A stretch of DNA of 64,000 nt from AP-15 sp963724435. Lineage in GTDB: Bacteria; Pseudomonadota; Alphaproteobacteria; ATCC43930; CGMCC-115725. Location of the stretch: assembly GCA_963724435.1 (NCBI GenBank), contig CAVRUN010000001.1, positions 1,178,001 to 1,242,000 on the forward strand, in the 5' to 3' direction. This document shows, one piece after another, positions 28,299-36,491 of this stretch. Positions within the stretch are counted from its first letter, which is position 1; every line of letters begins with the position of its first letter. The position numbers were made by a program, and so were the translations under genes. The notes beneath the pieces were generated by a model, which was not told the origin of the DNA, searched no databases, and saw nothing but the letters and a program-made list of their open reading frames with translations.

Positions 28299-28619
28299 GT
28301 GACTGAGTATTTGTTGATCGAATCGAGAGATCCGTTCGAGTCGAATGACGTCGGATACTACTACGAACTGGCCCGCGGGCTGGTCGAAGCAGGCAACCAA
28401 GTTACCCTTTTTCTAACCCAAAATGCGGTTTTGGCGGCGCGGCGTTCAGCGGATGCCCCGAAATTGCGGACGCTGGTGGACTCGGCCGTCAAGATACTCG
28501 CTGACGACTTCGCTCTTAAGCAACGCGGCATTACCAAACTCCTAGATGGCGTCGAGATCGCGCCGATCGAGATCGTCGTCGACCACCTTGAAGCCGGGCA
28601 CAAGACCCTCTGGCACTAG
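28299..28619 (+). CDS. DsrE-like family protein 1 (cysteine-free)
   Basis: Protein of 106 residues with the alpha/beta fold pattern of the DsrE/TusD family: an N-terminal strand YLLIESRDPFES, a helix YYYELARGLVEAGNQVTLFLTQNAVL and a later strand VEIAPIEIVVD. It has no cysteine, so it cannot itself carry a persulfide. It begins with GTG after an AAGGGAG site. It is the first of three small genes in a row on the plus strand, probably one operon and perhaps one hetero-oligomer, by analogy to DsrEFH or TusBCD. Function is inferred from fold and context only. Confidence 0.7.
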   Translation: MTEYLLIESRDPFESNDVGYYYELARGLVEAGNQVTLFLTQNAVLAARRSADAPKLRTLVDSAVKILADDFALKQRGITKLLDGVEIAPIEIVVDHLEAGHKTLWH

Positions 28620-28629
28620 GAGAGATGCC

Positions 28630-29040
28630 ATGTCCAGAAAGACCTTCACGATTGCTTTGATGGACCCGCCCTACAAGTCCGAGAACCTGACGACTGCTTT
28701 CCGCATCCTCGGCACGATGGCCCAACGCGGACACAACATCAACGTCTTCGCCTACGAAGGGGCGGCCGGTTTAGCGTTCGCAAAGCAGGCGCCGCATCCA
28801 AACCCAGTGCACGGCAAGAACCTCGCTGAAGAAAATCATCCGACGACAAAGGACCAGGTGAGCGCACTGCTCGCGCTGGCCGCGAAGAATGGTGGCAAGG
28901 TCGATTGGGTGAATTGCGGCATGTGCGTCGACGAACGCGGCGTCGGTGAATTCGTCGCCGATACCCGGCGGGGCTCGCCGGCAGATTTTCACACTTTCTG
29001 CGAAGCATCCGACAACGTCCTCGCCATACCGACAAAGTGA
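28630..29040 (+). CDS. DsrE-like family protein 2 with CxxC motif
   Basis: Protein of 136 residues with DsrE-type features: FTIALMDPPYKSENLTTAFRIL, then HNINVFAYEGAAGLAF and VDWVNCGMCVDERG. Cys96 and Cys99 form a CxxC in the place where DsrE/TusD proteins carry their persulfide cysteine, and there is a further Cys124. Sulfur relay or thiol binding is therefore possible. It starts at the ATG at 28630, after AGGAGAG, 10 bases beyond the first DsrE-like gene. Among the three proteins of the operon only this one has cysteines. Confidence 0.78.
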   Translation: MSRKTFTIALMDPPYKSENLTTAFRILGTMAQRGHNINVFAYEGAAGLAFAKQAPHPNPVHGKNLAEENHPTTKDQVSALLALAAKNGGKVDWVNCGMCVDERGVGEFVADTRRGSPADFHTFCEASDNVLAIPTK

Positions 29041-29047
29041 GGGAGCA

Positions 29048-29437
29048 ATGGCCAAGAAGACGCTGAATATCGTGGAGTCGGCTTATCGGGCAGTGATCGA
29101 AGAGCAGGACGACACGATACTCTGGCTGCTCGCAGCGATGCAGGGCGCGGGCGCCGAGCATACTGTGGTTCTGCGCGGCAACGCCGTGAACTACGCGGTC
29201 GCCGGGCAGGGCGTCGCCGGGCTTACGGTCGGCGAGTGGCGACAAACCCAGGCGCCGCGGATGGACCATGACGTCGTCGATCTGATCGAAAAACGAAAGA
29301 TCCCGGTGTTCGTCATCGAGGAGGATTTATCCGTGCGCGGGATTGCGCCAAGCGACTTGGTGCCCGGAGTTCGACTGATCAGCTCACGAACGCTGCCGCG
29401 CTACATGGCCGAGTACGAACTCGTCTCCCATTGGTAA
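29048..29437 (+). CDS. DsrE/DsrH-like family protein 3 (cysteine-free)
   Basis: Protein of 129 residues. The start KTLNIVESAYRAVIEEQDDT and the later VVLRGNAVNYAVAG, KIPVFVIEEDLSVRG and LVPGVRLISS resemble DsrE- or DsrH/TusB-like small proteins. It has no cysteine, unlike the canonical DsrH. The start is the ATG at 29048, with GGGAG just upstream and 7 bases after the previous stop. It completes the three-gene cluster. The family assignment is by pattern only and should be taken as moderate. Confidence 0.68.
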   Translation: MAKKTLNIVESAYRAVIEEQDDTILWLLAAMQGAGAEHTVVLRGNAVNYAVAGQGVAGLTVGEWRQTQAPRMDHDVVDLIEKRKIPVFVIEEDLSVRGIAPSDLVPGVRLISSRTLPRYMAEYELVSHW

Positions 29438-29479
29438 GCAGCAGGCAGCGTCGCCTTCGCACCAACCGCGATGCGAGCC

Positions 29480-30346
29480 TCAGGCCGGGACAAGGCGGCG
29501 ATAGAGGTGCCAAGTGGCGTGGCCGAGCACCGGCATCACGACCACCAGCCCGAGAAAGAACGGGATCGAACCGAGCACCAGGCCGCCCGCGACGATCATT
29601 CCCCACAATGCCATTGGGCCCGGGTTGGCAAGCACCGCATGCACCGAAGTTGCCACCGCGGTATCGAGCCCGGCAGCACGGTCGAGGAGCAACGGAAATG
29701 ACACCGCGCCGATCGCCAATACGATAACCGCGAACAGAAATCCGACGCCGATCCCGACGCCGATCATCGTCCAGCCGGCGCTCGTCGTGAACAGGTCATG
29801 GATGAAGGCGCGGGCCGAGACCGGAGCCTCGGGCCCCAGTGTCAGCAGGTAGATCGCCTCGGCAGCCGCCAGCCATAATAGGAAGATCGCCATCAATACG
29901 AGGCCCAACAGAACGATTGCGGCGATTGCCGGCGAGTGGACCACACCCAACGCATCGGCCCAGCCGATCCGCATCCCCTGTTCGCGGCGGCGGCTCATTT
30001 CGTAAAGGCCAATTGCGGCGAATGGGCCGACGAGGGCAAAGCCCGAGGCGAGCGGGAACAGCAGCGGCAATAACTGATGACCGGCGGCGAGGCGAAACAA
30101 GACGAGGCCGAGAACCGGATAGATCACGCATAAGACAATGACGTCGGTGCGGCTCGCGGCGAAATCGTCGAACCCGGCGAGCAGCGCTTGTTTGATATCG
30201 ACGAGGCCGATCCGGGCGACGCGAGGCGCCGGCGAGTGCAGTTCGGCCTGCGCCTGTTGGACCGCGTGGCCTGCCTCTTCAATCGCAAGGGCCGCGCGCT
30301 TGACTTGGTCGACGCCCCATTCCACCGGGTTGCGGATAGTCAACAT
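29480..30346 (-). CDS. DUF2189-like integral membrane protein
   Basis: Inner-membrane protein of 288 residues with about six hydrophobic segments, for example VIVLCVIYPVLGLVLFRLA, LLFPLASGFALVGPFAAIGLYEMSRR and later IGVGIGVGFLFAVIVLAIGAV. The YEMSRRREQG stretch after the second pair of segments matches DUF2189 (cytochrome c oxidase subunit I-like) proteins. Function is unknown. The start is the ATG at 30346, preceded by GGGAGGAAA; an upstream ATG at 30382 has no such site. It converges with the DsrE-like operon, with 42 bases between the stops. Confidence 0.8.
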   Translation of the reverse strand: MLTIRNPVEWGVDQVKRAALAIEEAGHAVQQAQAELHSPAPRVARIGLVDIKQALLAGFDDFAASRTDVIVLCVIYPVLGLVLFRLAAGHQLLPLLFPLASGFALVGPFAAIGLYEMSRRREQGMRIGWADALGVVHSPAIAAIVLLGLVLMAIFLLWLAAAEAIYLLTLGPEAPVSARAFIHDLFTTSAGWTMIGVGIGVGFLFAVIVLAIGAVSFPLLLDRAAGLDTAVATSVHAVLANPGPMALWGMIVAGGLVLGSIPFFLGLVVVMPVLGHATWHLYRRLVPA

Positions 30347-30621
30347 TGCCGTTTCCTCCCGAACCAATCGTTCGAGGGCCACGGGCGCCCATTACGGCGT
30401 CTCCATCGGCTCGCCGGTCCCGAGCGAACACGCGACCCGCTGCGACAAAATGTACCACATCGCTGCTCGGGGCGCCATCTCGATGTCGGGGTGGATCGCC
30501 GTCGAGCGACCGCGACCGTTATCCGTCTTTGCACCGGCGCTTCGCCCTCAGTTGCTCGATCGCAGCGATTGACCCAATCCTTCTATCCTCCGATCCTCGA
30601 TGACCTGTTGCAGAGGGAAGA

Positions 30622-31824
30622 ATGAGCGGGCTGGTCTTTGAGGGGCTGAAGGTTATCGACTGCGCCAGCTTTATCGCCGGACCGGCGGCGGCGACGGTCA
30701 TGTCGGATTTCGGCGCGGAGGTCGTCAAGATCGAACCGCCGGGAGCAGGAGACGCCTACCGCCGCCGCGCCACGCCGCCGATCGGGCCGGGTCTCGCCGG
30801 CAACCCCGGCTTTGTCCTAGACGGCCGCAACAAGCGAAGCCTGGCGCTCGATCTGCGCGCACCCGAAGGACAAGCGGTATTGCGCCGGCTAGTAAAGGAC
30901 ACCGACGTGTTTATCACCAATTATCCGCCGCCGGTGCGCCGCCGGCTCGGCATAACCTATGAGGAACTGTCGCCGCTCAATGATCGGCTGATCTACGCCT
31001 CGTTCACCGGCTATGGCGAGAGCGGGCCGGAAGCCGACAAGCCCGGCTTTGACGCGACCGCGTGGTGGGCACGTTCCGGTCTGATGCATCTGGTACGCGC
31101 GGGAGAGGAGACGTCGCCGGCGCGGTCGTTACCGGGGATGGGCGATCATCCCTCGGCGATGGGGACTTACGGCGCGATCGTGACCGCACTTTATCAACGC
31201 GAGCGCACCGGCAAGGGCGGCTATGTCGGGTCGTCACTATTGGCGAATGGGCTGTGGGCCAATGGCTGCTCGGTCCAGGCCGCACTGTGCGGCGAAAAGG
31301 TGGTGCCGCAGCCGCCGCGTGAGCGCGGCGTCAATGCTCTTCGCATCCATTACCGCTGCCGCGACAATCGCTGGATTTTATTGTCGATTGCCGCCGATGA
31401 ATGGCGCTGGGACAAGTTTAAGTCGTGCATGGGATCGCCGGCGCTGGAGGATGACAGGTTTGCGACACACGCCTCGCGCGAAGCCAATGCGCAGCTATTA
31501 ATCCCGATCCTCGACGATATCTTCGCGAGCCGCGACCAGGCCGAATGGCGGCGCATTCTCGACGAGGCCGGGCTGATTTTTGGCATTGTCGCCGATATGG
31601 ACGAGATCGCCGATGACGAGCAGATCTTGGCGAGCGGAGCATTGGTGCCGTTCACTGACGGCAGTTCGCTGACCGTCAACAGTCCGTTCTGGATTGCGGG
31701 CCAAGAAAAAATGCCGCCGCGCCCGGCACCTGAAGTCGGCGAGCACAGCGCCGAAATATTGCGCGAAGCCAGCTACTCCGCCGCCGAGATCCACGCTCTG
31801 CGCGACACGGGGATCATCGCCTGA
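30622..31824 (+). CDS. CaiB/BaiF family (class III) CoA transferase
   Basis: Protein of 400 residues. It opens with GLKVIDCASFIAGPAAATVMSDFGAEVVKIEPPGAGD, the usual family start, then KDTDVFITNYPPPVRRRLG, SFTGYGESGPEADKPGFDATAWW with the candidate catalytic Asp, and GKGGYVGSSLLANGLW. Members move CoA between acyl-CoA and free acids such as formate, carnitine or succinate. The substrate is not known here. It may feed the oxidative genes further downstream, but it is separated from them by a phosphoesterase gene on the other strand. Confidence 0.92.
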   Translation: MSGLVFEGLKVIDCASFIAGPAAATVMSDFGAEVVKIEPPGAGDAYRRRATPPIGPGLAGNPGFVLDGRNKRSLALDLRAPEGQAVLRRLVKDTDVFITNYPPPVRRRLGITYEELSPLNDRLIYASFTGYGESGPEADKPGFDATAWWARSGLMHLVRAGEETSPARSLPGMGDHPSAMGTYGAIVTALYQRERTGKGGYVGSSLLANGLWANGCSVQAALCGEKVVPQPPRERGVNALRIHYRCRDNRWILLSIAADEWRWDKFKSCMGSPALEDDRFATHASREANAQLLIPILDDIFASRDQAEWRRILDEAGLIFGIVADMDEIADDEQILASGALVPFTDGSSLTVNSPFWIAGQEKMPPRPAPEVGEHSAEILREASYSAAEIHALRDTGIIA

Positions 31825-31829
31825 TCATC

Positions 31830-31864
31830 AAAAAAGCGCCGATCTCGCGAGCAAGACCGGCGCC
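31830..31864 (-). terminator. Intrinsic terminator after the phosphoesterase gene
   Basis: On the minus strand the 9-bp stem GACCGGCGC/GCGCCGATC (31855-31863 with 31836-31844, one mismatch) is followed by six T (31835-31830). It lies between the convergent CoA transferase and phosphoesterase genes. The T-run is on the phosphoesterase side, so that gene is the one terminated best. Confidence 0.8.
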
Positions 31865-31909
31865 AGGCATGTTCAAGCGATGGGGACGGGATCGTTCCGC
31901 CGATATTGG

Positions 31910-33991
31910 TTACGAGTTGAAGTTGAAGAGGTCCATGAGGTCGCCGATCGCCGGCTGGTTGGTCGGCACGTAGGGATTGGCGCCGGTGACCGGGTCCGGA
32001 AGGTTGTCGCGGCTGCGGTTGCTGACCGGCGGGACAGTCCAGTTCGCCTCGATGAATTTCAGGATCGAGACGTGGTCGTTATAGGTGTGCGAAATGTGAC
32101 CGCCGGTGCTGTATTTCGACACCACGATCATCGGGATGCGCGTCCCGTCGCCAAAGTAATCGAGCTGCTGCACATACCCTGAGTCGTAGTATCCGCCGCC
32201 CTCATCCATCGTGATAAAGATCGCGGTGTTCGCCCACAGCGTCGGGTTGGCCTTGGTCAGATCGACGATCTTTTTGACAAAGCCTTCGAGCAGATCGACC
32301 TTCGACGACGCCGGATGACCGTCGAGATAGCCGTCGGGCTTGACAAACGACACCGCCGGCAGGGCGCATTTTGTCGCTGAGCAGGTCTGCAGGTCGTTAT
32401 AGAGATCGCTTGTGTCTTTCAGCGCCGCCTGCCGCACCGGGGGGTTGGTCATGATCGAGGTCGAGTACTGGAAGAAGTTGCAGATATTACAGTATTGATT
32501 GTTGGCTGCGACGTAATTCAGGTATGGGTTGGCGAGGTAGGCATAAAACTGGCCGCCGAAGTAGGCGAACGAAACCTGCTTTTGGAGCAAATCGTCGCCA
32601 ATGTTCGGGACACTCGAGGGCGGCACCGTGAAGACGGTCCGATACTGATCGAGCTGCGGTGTGGGGGGAGTGGTGGGCTGGGTGCTATCGAGATAGGCAT
32701 TGGTGCCGTCGCCGTAATAGCCCGGATTGTAGTTATTGAGCAGGTAATAGTGCCCAGTTTGGCAATTCGGGTTGATATTGATCGTGTTCAGGTAGGAAAC
32801 GATCGCGGGGACGCCCGGCTGCGTCGTGTCGGCGCAAGCGGTGTAGCTGCCGCCGCCATAAGAGGGCGACCCATAAGAGCCGCCGCCATAGCCGTCTTGG
32901 GTGTACCAGTTGTTGTAGGGACTAAGCGGGTCGGGGTCCTCGATCTCGTCGACAATCCCGGCGTTGTCGGTGCCAGTTGCCACCTGCTGATTGTGCGGCG
33001 GCACTGCCGAGTTGCCGGCGCCGTCGCTGAACCAGATCGCGTCGCCGGTGCCGAGCATGATGTGGTTGGCGCCGGTGCCGCCGTTAACCGCTTGATGATA
33101 ATTGTCGCTCATCGCATAGGTGTCGGCGAGCGATTTGAGATAGGGCACGTCCCCCTGCTGGACGTTCCAAAAGCCCATCGCCGTCGCGCCCTCTACATAG
33201 CCGCGCTGCAGAACAGCCGTGGTCGGCGGATTGCCGTTGCTGCCCGCGCCGACGGTCGCCTCGACCCACGGAAAAAGATCGTTCAGGCAGACCGGGGAAC
33301 CGGTGGCGGCGCTGCAATCGAGCTGCTGCCACATCTGGTAGAAGCGGTGGACCGGGCTTTCCATATACGCGTCGTAGAGCCCGGGAGTGATCTGGTACGG
33401 GCCCGGCGGCAGGTTGTTGACGAGCCTGCCGTCATAGACGATGCGTGTATCCGGCTTGCCGAGCGTCGCTGTCACGCCGCCGGTGATCAGAAACGGATAA
33501 TAATTGATCGGCAACCCGTTCTCGACCGCCATTGCCTCGGGGACATTCTGGAAGGGCGGCTGCCCGTTGGTGTATCCGCCCTCGGCCAGCGGCGGCGGCA
33601 GGGTCGTGTACGGGATCTTCTGCACGTTCGGGCTGATCTGATACGTGGTGGTGTCCTGGGCATGATACTGCGTGGCGTAGGAATAGTTCGGCCCCGGAAA
33701 GCCGTTGGCTTGGACGATGCCCTCCGACAGCAAGTTCATCACCGTTTCGCCCTTGTTCACCGGTTTGTAAGTGGCGAAGAGGTGGTCAAAGGTACGGTTC
33801 TCGCCGATGATGACGATGACGTGCTTGATCGGCGTCGTGGTGTTGCCGTCTTTGGCATTGCTCATGACCGTCGGCGCGGCAAACGCGGCAAAAGGCGCCA
33901 GCGTATTGATCGCCATCGCATAGATCGCCACGCTGCTGAGCAGCCGGAAGCGCCAACGCGCGGCGGCGCGTTGCGGAACTCGGTTTCGCAT
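31910..33991 (-). CDS. Secreted phosphoesterase of the phospholipase C/acid phosphatase family
   Basis: Protein of 693 residues with a PF04185-type catalytic domain. A signal-peptide-like start has basic residues then a hydrophobic core ending AFAAP near residue 38. The domain opens with HVIVIIGENRTFDHLFATY, holding the metal-binding Glu-Asn. Later elements are YAMSDNYHQAVNGGTGANHIMLGT, IFITMDEGGGYYDS and IPMIVVSKYSTGGHISHTYNDHVSILKFIE. The substrate may be a phospholipid or a small phosphate ester. A Gly/Ser/Tyr-rich insert (QDGYGGGSYGSPSYGGGSY, around 32845-32910) interrupts the domain. The start has a GAGGGGA site, and a T6 terminator follows the gene. Confidence 0.9.
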   Translation of the reverse strand: MRNRVPQRAAARWRFRLLSSVAIYAMAINTLAPFAAFAAPTVMSNAKDGNTTTPIKHVIVIIGENRTFDHLFATYKPVNKGETVMNLLSEGIVQANGFPGPNYSYATQYHAQDTTTYQISPNVQKIPYTTLPPPLAEGGYTNGQPPFQNVPEAMAVENGLPINYYPFLITGGVTATLGKPDTRIVYDGRLVNNLPPGPYQITPGLYDAYMESPVHRFYQMWQQLDCSAATGSPVCLNDLFPWVEATVGAGSNGNPPTTAVLQRGYVEGATAMGFWNVQQGDVPYLKSLADTYAMSDNYHQAVNGGTGANHIMLGTGDAIWFSDGAGNSAVPPHNQQVATGTDNAGIVDEIEDPDPLSPYNNWYTQDGYGGGSYGSPSYGGGSYTACADTTQPGVPAIVSYLNTININPNCQTGHYYLLNNYNPGYYGDGTNAYLDSTQPTTPPTPQLDQYRTVFTVPPSSVPNIGDDLLQKQVSFAYFGGQFYAYLANPYLNYVAANNQYCNICNFFQYSTSIMTNPPVRQAALKDTSDLYNDLQTCSATKCALPAVSFVKPDGYLDGHPASSKVDLLEGFVKKIVDLTKANPTLWANTAIFITMDEGGGYYDSGYVQQLDYFGDGTRIPMIVVSKYSTGGHISHTYNDHVSILKFIEANWTVPPVSNRSRDNLPDPVTGANPYVPTNQPAIGDLMDLFNFNS

Positions 33992-34191
33992 CGTTGTCCC
34001 CTCGGAGAAATTGCGGACGCGGCGCGGACGCTAGCGACCGAATTTTGCCGTTGGGTGATGCTTTGAAGACGTTAATGTTAATCTCACGCGACAGTTGAGT
34101 GATTATCCGCATTGGCACAGGGAAGACCGCTCAGGGATGCGGCAGCGCGGCCGGCACCTATCAAGGGCGCCGCGTCCGCCCCCGGATCGGC

Positions 34192-34608
34192 TTAACTGTC
34201 GATGATGGCGATTGCTTCGATCTCGATCATCGCGTCGGGGTCGGCGAGCCGCCTGATTTCGACCGTTGTGCTGGTTGGCGTCGCCGGCCCGAAATACCGT
34301 AAGCGCATATCGCCATGTTTCGAGAATTCGACATAGTCGGTGACGAAAGTGTTGGTTTTGACGATGTCGGCGAGCGTGGCGCCGGCAGCTTCGAGACAAA
34401 TCTTGATATTCTCCCCAACCTGCTGGATCTGGGCGCGCATGTCGCCTTTTCCGACAAGGTTGCCGGCGGCGTCGCGCGCCAACTGACCGGCGACAAAGAT
34501 CATCTTGCCGGTGCCGCTGACGGTCACGACCTGGGTATAGGCCGGCTGGCCCGCCCGGATCACGACATGAACGCCGTCGGGCTGAATCTTCTCGCGTTGG
34601 ATCGCCAT
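34192..34608 (-). CDS. RidA family protein
   Basis: Protein of 138 residues of the YjgF/YER057c/UK114 family. Canonical RidA removes reactive enamines and imines. It shows MIFVAGQLARDAAGNLVGKGDMRAQ, QVGENIKICLEAAGATLADIVKTNTFVTDY and a C-terminal DAMIEIEAIAII. The arginine that binds substrate carboxylates in RidA (usually near residue 105, CPRA/ARSA context) is not obvious, so it may belong to another Rid subgroup. The start has a GGAGGAGGGA site. It lies between the phosphoesterase and the luciferase-like gene, in the opposite direction to the latter. Confidence 0.9.
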   Translation of the reverse strand: MAIQREKIQPDGVHVVIRAGQPAYTQVVTVSGTGKMIFVAGQLARDAAGNLVGKGDMRAQIQQVGENIKICLEAAGATLADIVKTNTFVTDYVEFSKHGDMRLRYFGPATPTSTTVEIRRLADPDAMIEIEAIAIIDS

Positions 34609-34753
34609 GATGTCCCTCCTCCGGTTAGCCGCGCTCGAACACCGCCATGCGGGAACAGGCGTTTTCCTGTCCCGTGATCTTCGCTAGCATCGCCCAAGCG
34701 CGCTGTTCGCGGGCAAGCCGCCCGCCAAAAACCGGTAACTCAGCGAGGGTGCC

Positions 34754-35962
34754 ATGTCACTGATCAATCTGCGCCACGGGATTTTTCTGCCGCCGTTCCA
34801 CCCGAACGAGGAGAACCCGACTCAGTGCCTGGAGCGCGATCTCGAGCTGATGGCGTGGCTCGACAGGCTGGGCTTTCACGAGGCGTGGATCGGCGAGCAC
34901 CACTCCGCCGGTTTCGAGATCATCAGCTCGCCTGAGATCTTTATCGCCTTTGCCGCCGAGCGCACCAAAAACATCCGCTTTGGCACCGGCGTCATTTCGC
35001 TGCCCTATCATCACCCGATGATGGTCGCCGACCGCATCGTCCAGCTCGATCATATGACGCGCGGGCGTGTCATGTTCGGCGCCGGGCCCGGGCTGTTGGC
35101 CTCAGATGCGATCATGATGGGTATCGACCCGCTGACCCAGCGCGACCGCATGGCCGAGTCATTGGACGCGATACTCCGACTGTTTCGCGGCGAGATCATC
35201 ACCGAAAAGACCGATTGGTACACGATGGAGGGCTGCCGGCTGCACCTGCTGCCCTACTCCAAGCCCTATCCCGAGGTGGCGGTGGTCAGCGCCGTCACAC
35301 CATCGGGCGGAAGGCTTGCCGGCAAATACGATCTCGGCATGATCTGTGTCGCCGCAACCAACCCGTTTGGCTTTGACGCGCTTGGCTCGAACTGGCAAAT
35401 CGCCTGCGATGTAGCAGCCGAGCACGGGCGAGAGATGAACCCGAACCGGTTGCGCCTCGTCGGGCCGATACACATCGCCGAGACCCGCGAACAGGCCTTT
35501 GCCAATGCCCGCTTTGGCTTCGAGAAATATCTCGGCTACCTCAACAACAACCAGCCGCGGTTCATCGTGCCGGCGGGCCAAGACCCGCTCGAATGGTTTG
35601 TCGAAAACCGCTATGGCGTGTGCGGCACGCCCGACGATGCGATAGCACTGATCGAGCGGTTGGAGGACAAACAGGGCGCCTTTGGAGCGTTTTTGCAGCA
35701 AGCGCATAACTGGGCCGATTTCGAGGCGACCAAGCGGTCCTACGAGCTATACGCGCGCTATGTGATGCCGCATTTCAGCCGCGCCAACGCGCCGCGCGCA
35801 GCCTCCTATCAATGGTGCGGCGACAACCGCGCCGAATTCAGCGCCAAGCGCAATGCCGCCGCCAAGGCCATGTTCGACCGCCACGAAGCCGAGCAGGCCG
35901 CGACCCGCGAACTGACCAGCGCTGGCATCCCCCGCCCCGCCCGCGGCCGCGAAGCCTGGTAG
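34754..35962 (+). CDS. LLM class flavin-dependent oxidoreductase
   Basis: Luciferase-like monooxygenase of 402 residues that probably uses reduced FMN supplied by a separate reductase. Conserved parts are LEAMAWLDR-like LELMAWLDRLGFHEAWIGEHHSA, RTKNIRFGTGVISLPYHHPMMVADRI, MTRGRVMFGAGPG and TPDDAIALIE-like CGTPDDAIALIERLED. Close relatives include limonene monooxygenase-like and alkanal monooxygenase-like enzymes. The substrate is unknown. It has a GAGGG site before the ATG. It converges with the ring-hydroxylating oxygenase genes (27 bases between the stops). Confidence 0.92.
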   Translation: MSLINLRHGIFLPPFHPNEENPTQCLERDLELMAWLDRLGFHEAWIGEHHSAGFEIISSPEIFIAFAAERTKNIRFGTGVISLPYHHPMMVADRIVQLDHMTRGRVMFGAGPGLLASDAIMMGIDPLTQRDRMAESLDAILRLFRGEIITEKTDWYTMEGCRLHLLPYSKPYPEVAVVSAVTPSGGRLAGKYDLGMICVAATNPFGFDALGSNWQIACDVAAEHGREMNPNRLRLVGPIHIAETREQAFANARFGFEKYLGYLNNNQPRFIVPAGQDPLEWFVENRYGVCGTPDDAIALIERLEDKQGAFGAFLQQAHNWADFEATKRSYELYARYVMPHFSRANAPRAASYQWCGDNRAEFSAKRNAAAKAMFDRHEAEQAATRELTSAGIPRPARGREAW

Positions 35963-35989
35963 CAAAAGGCGCCTGAACCCGCCTGTGCT

Positions 35990-36484
35990 TTACACCGGGT
36001 AGACGAGTGAGGTTGGGACGATCGTCGAATCGTAGACGCAGATGCGCTCGGCAAAGCGCAGGCGGTCGCCGTCGTCGACTACCCGATCGTGGTAGCGACC
36101 GCACATAAAGAGTTCGGACGGGCGGTCGACCATCGTCTGGAGCAGCGCGAAATTGGCAGTCAGACGCATCCCGTCGGGCCGGATCTCACGCAATCGGATA
36201 TTGCCGGTCAAATGCCGCATCAGTCGCGGCAGGTACAACGTCGTCTCACGGATCGCGACAACCCGATCGAACAGCATGTTCCGGCTCTCGCAATAGACGA
36301 GCGCCACAGGCAGATTTTGCTCGAAGTTTTCGCGCGGCGTGATTTTGTAAACGCAGTCATTAGTAAAGAATTCGGGCCAGGCTTCGAGTTGGCCGTCGTC
36401 AAGCACATCGGAATAGGCGCCATAGAGATCGGCGAGCCGCATTCGCAGCTCCGCCGGTGCGGCGAGGCCGGGCGCGGCGATCAT
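35990..36484 (-). CDS. Aromatic-ring-hydroxylating dioxygenase beta subunit
   Basis: Small subunit (164 residues) of a Rieske non-haem iron oxygenase, with an NTF2-like fold. Diagnostic parts are RLADLYGAYSDVLDDGQLEAWPEFFTNDCVYKITPRENFEQ and the later MFDRVVAIRETTLYLPRLMRHLTGNIR-like MLFDRVVAIRETTLYLPR. The beta subunit supports the alpha3beta3 assembly and has no cofactor. It follows the alpha subunit gene after 7 bases, so the two are co-transcribed. Confidence 0.93.
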   Translation of the reverse strand: MIAAPGLAAPAELRMRLADLYGAYSDVLDDGQLEAWPEFFTNDCVYKITPRENFEQNLPVALVYCESRNMLFDRVVAIRETTLYLPRLMRHLTGNIRLREIRPDGMRLTANFALLQTMVDRPSELFMCGRYHDRVVDDGDRLRFAERICVYDSTIVPTSLVYPV

Positions 36485-36491
36485 CGCCGGC

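Noticed and set aside
32495..34066. A 523-codon open frame on the plus strand
   Set aside because: It is antisense to the secreted phosphoesterase, which has a signal peptide, catalytic motifs and a terminator.
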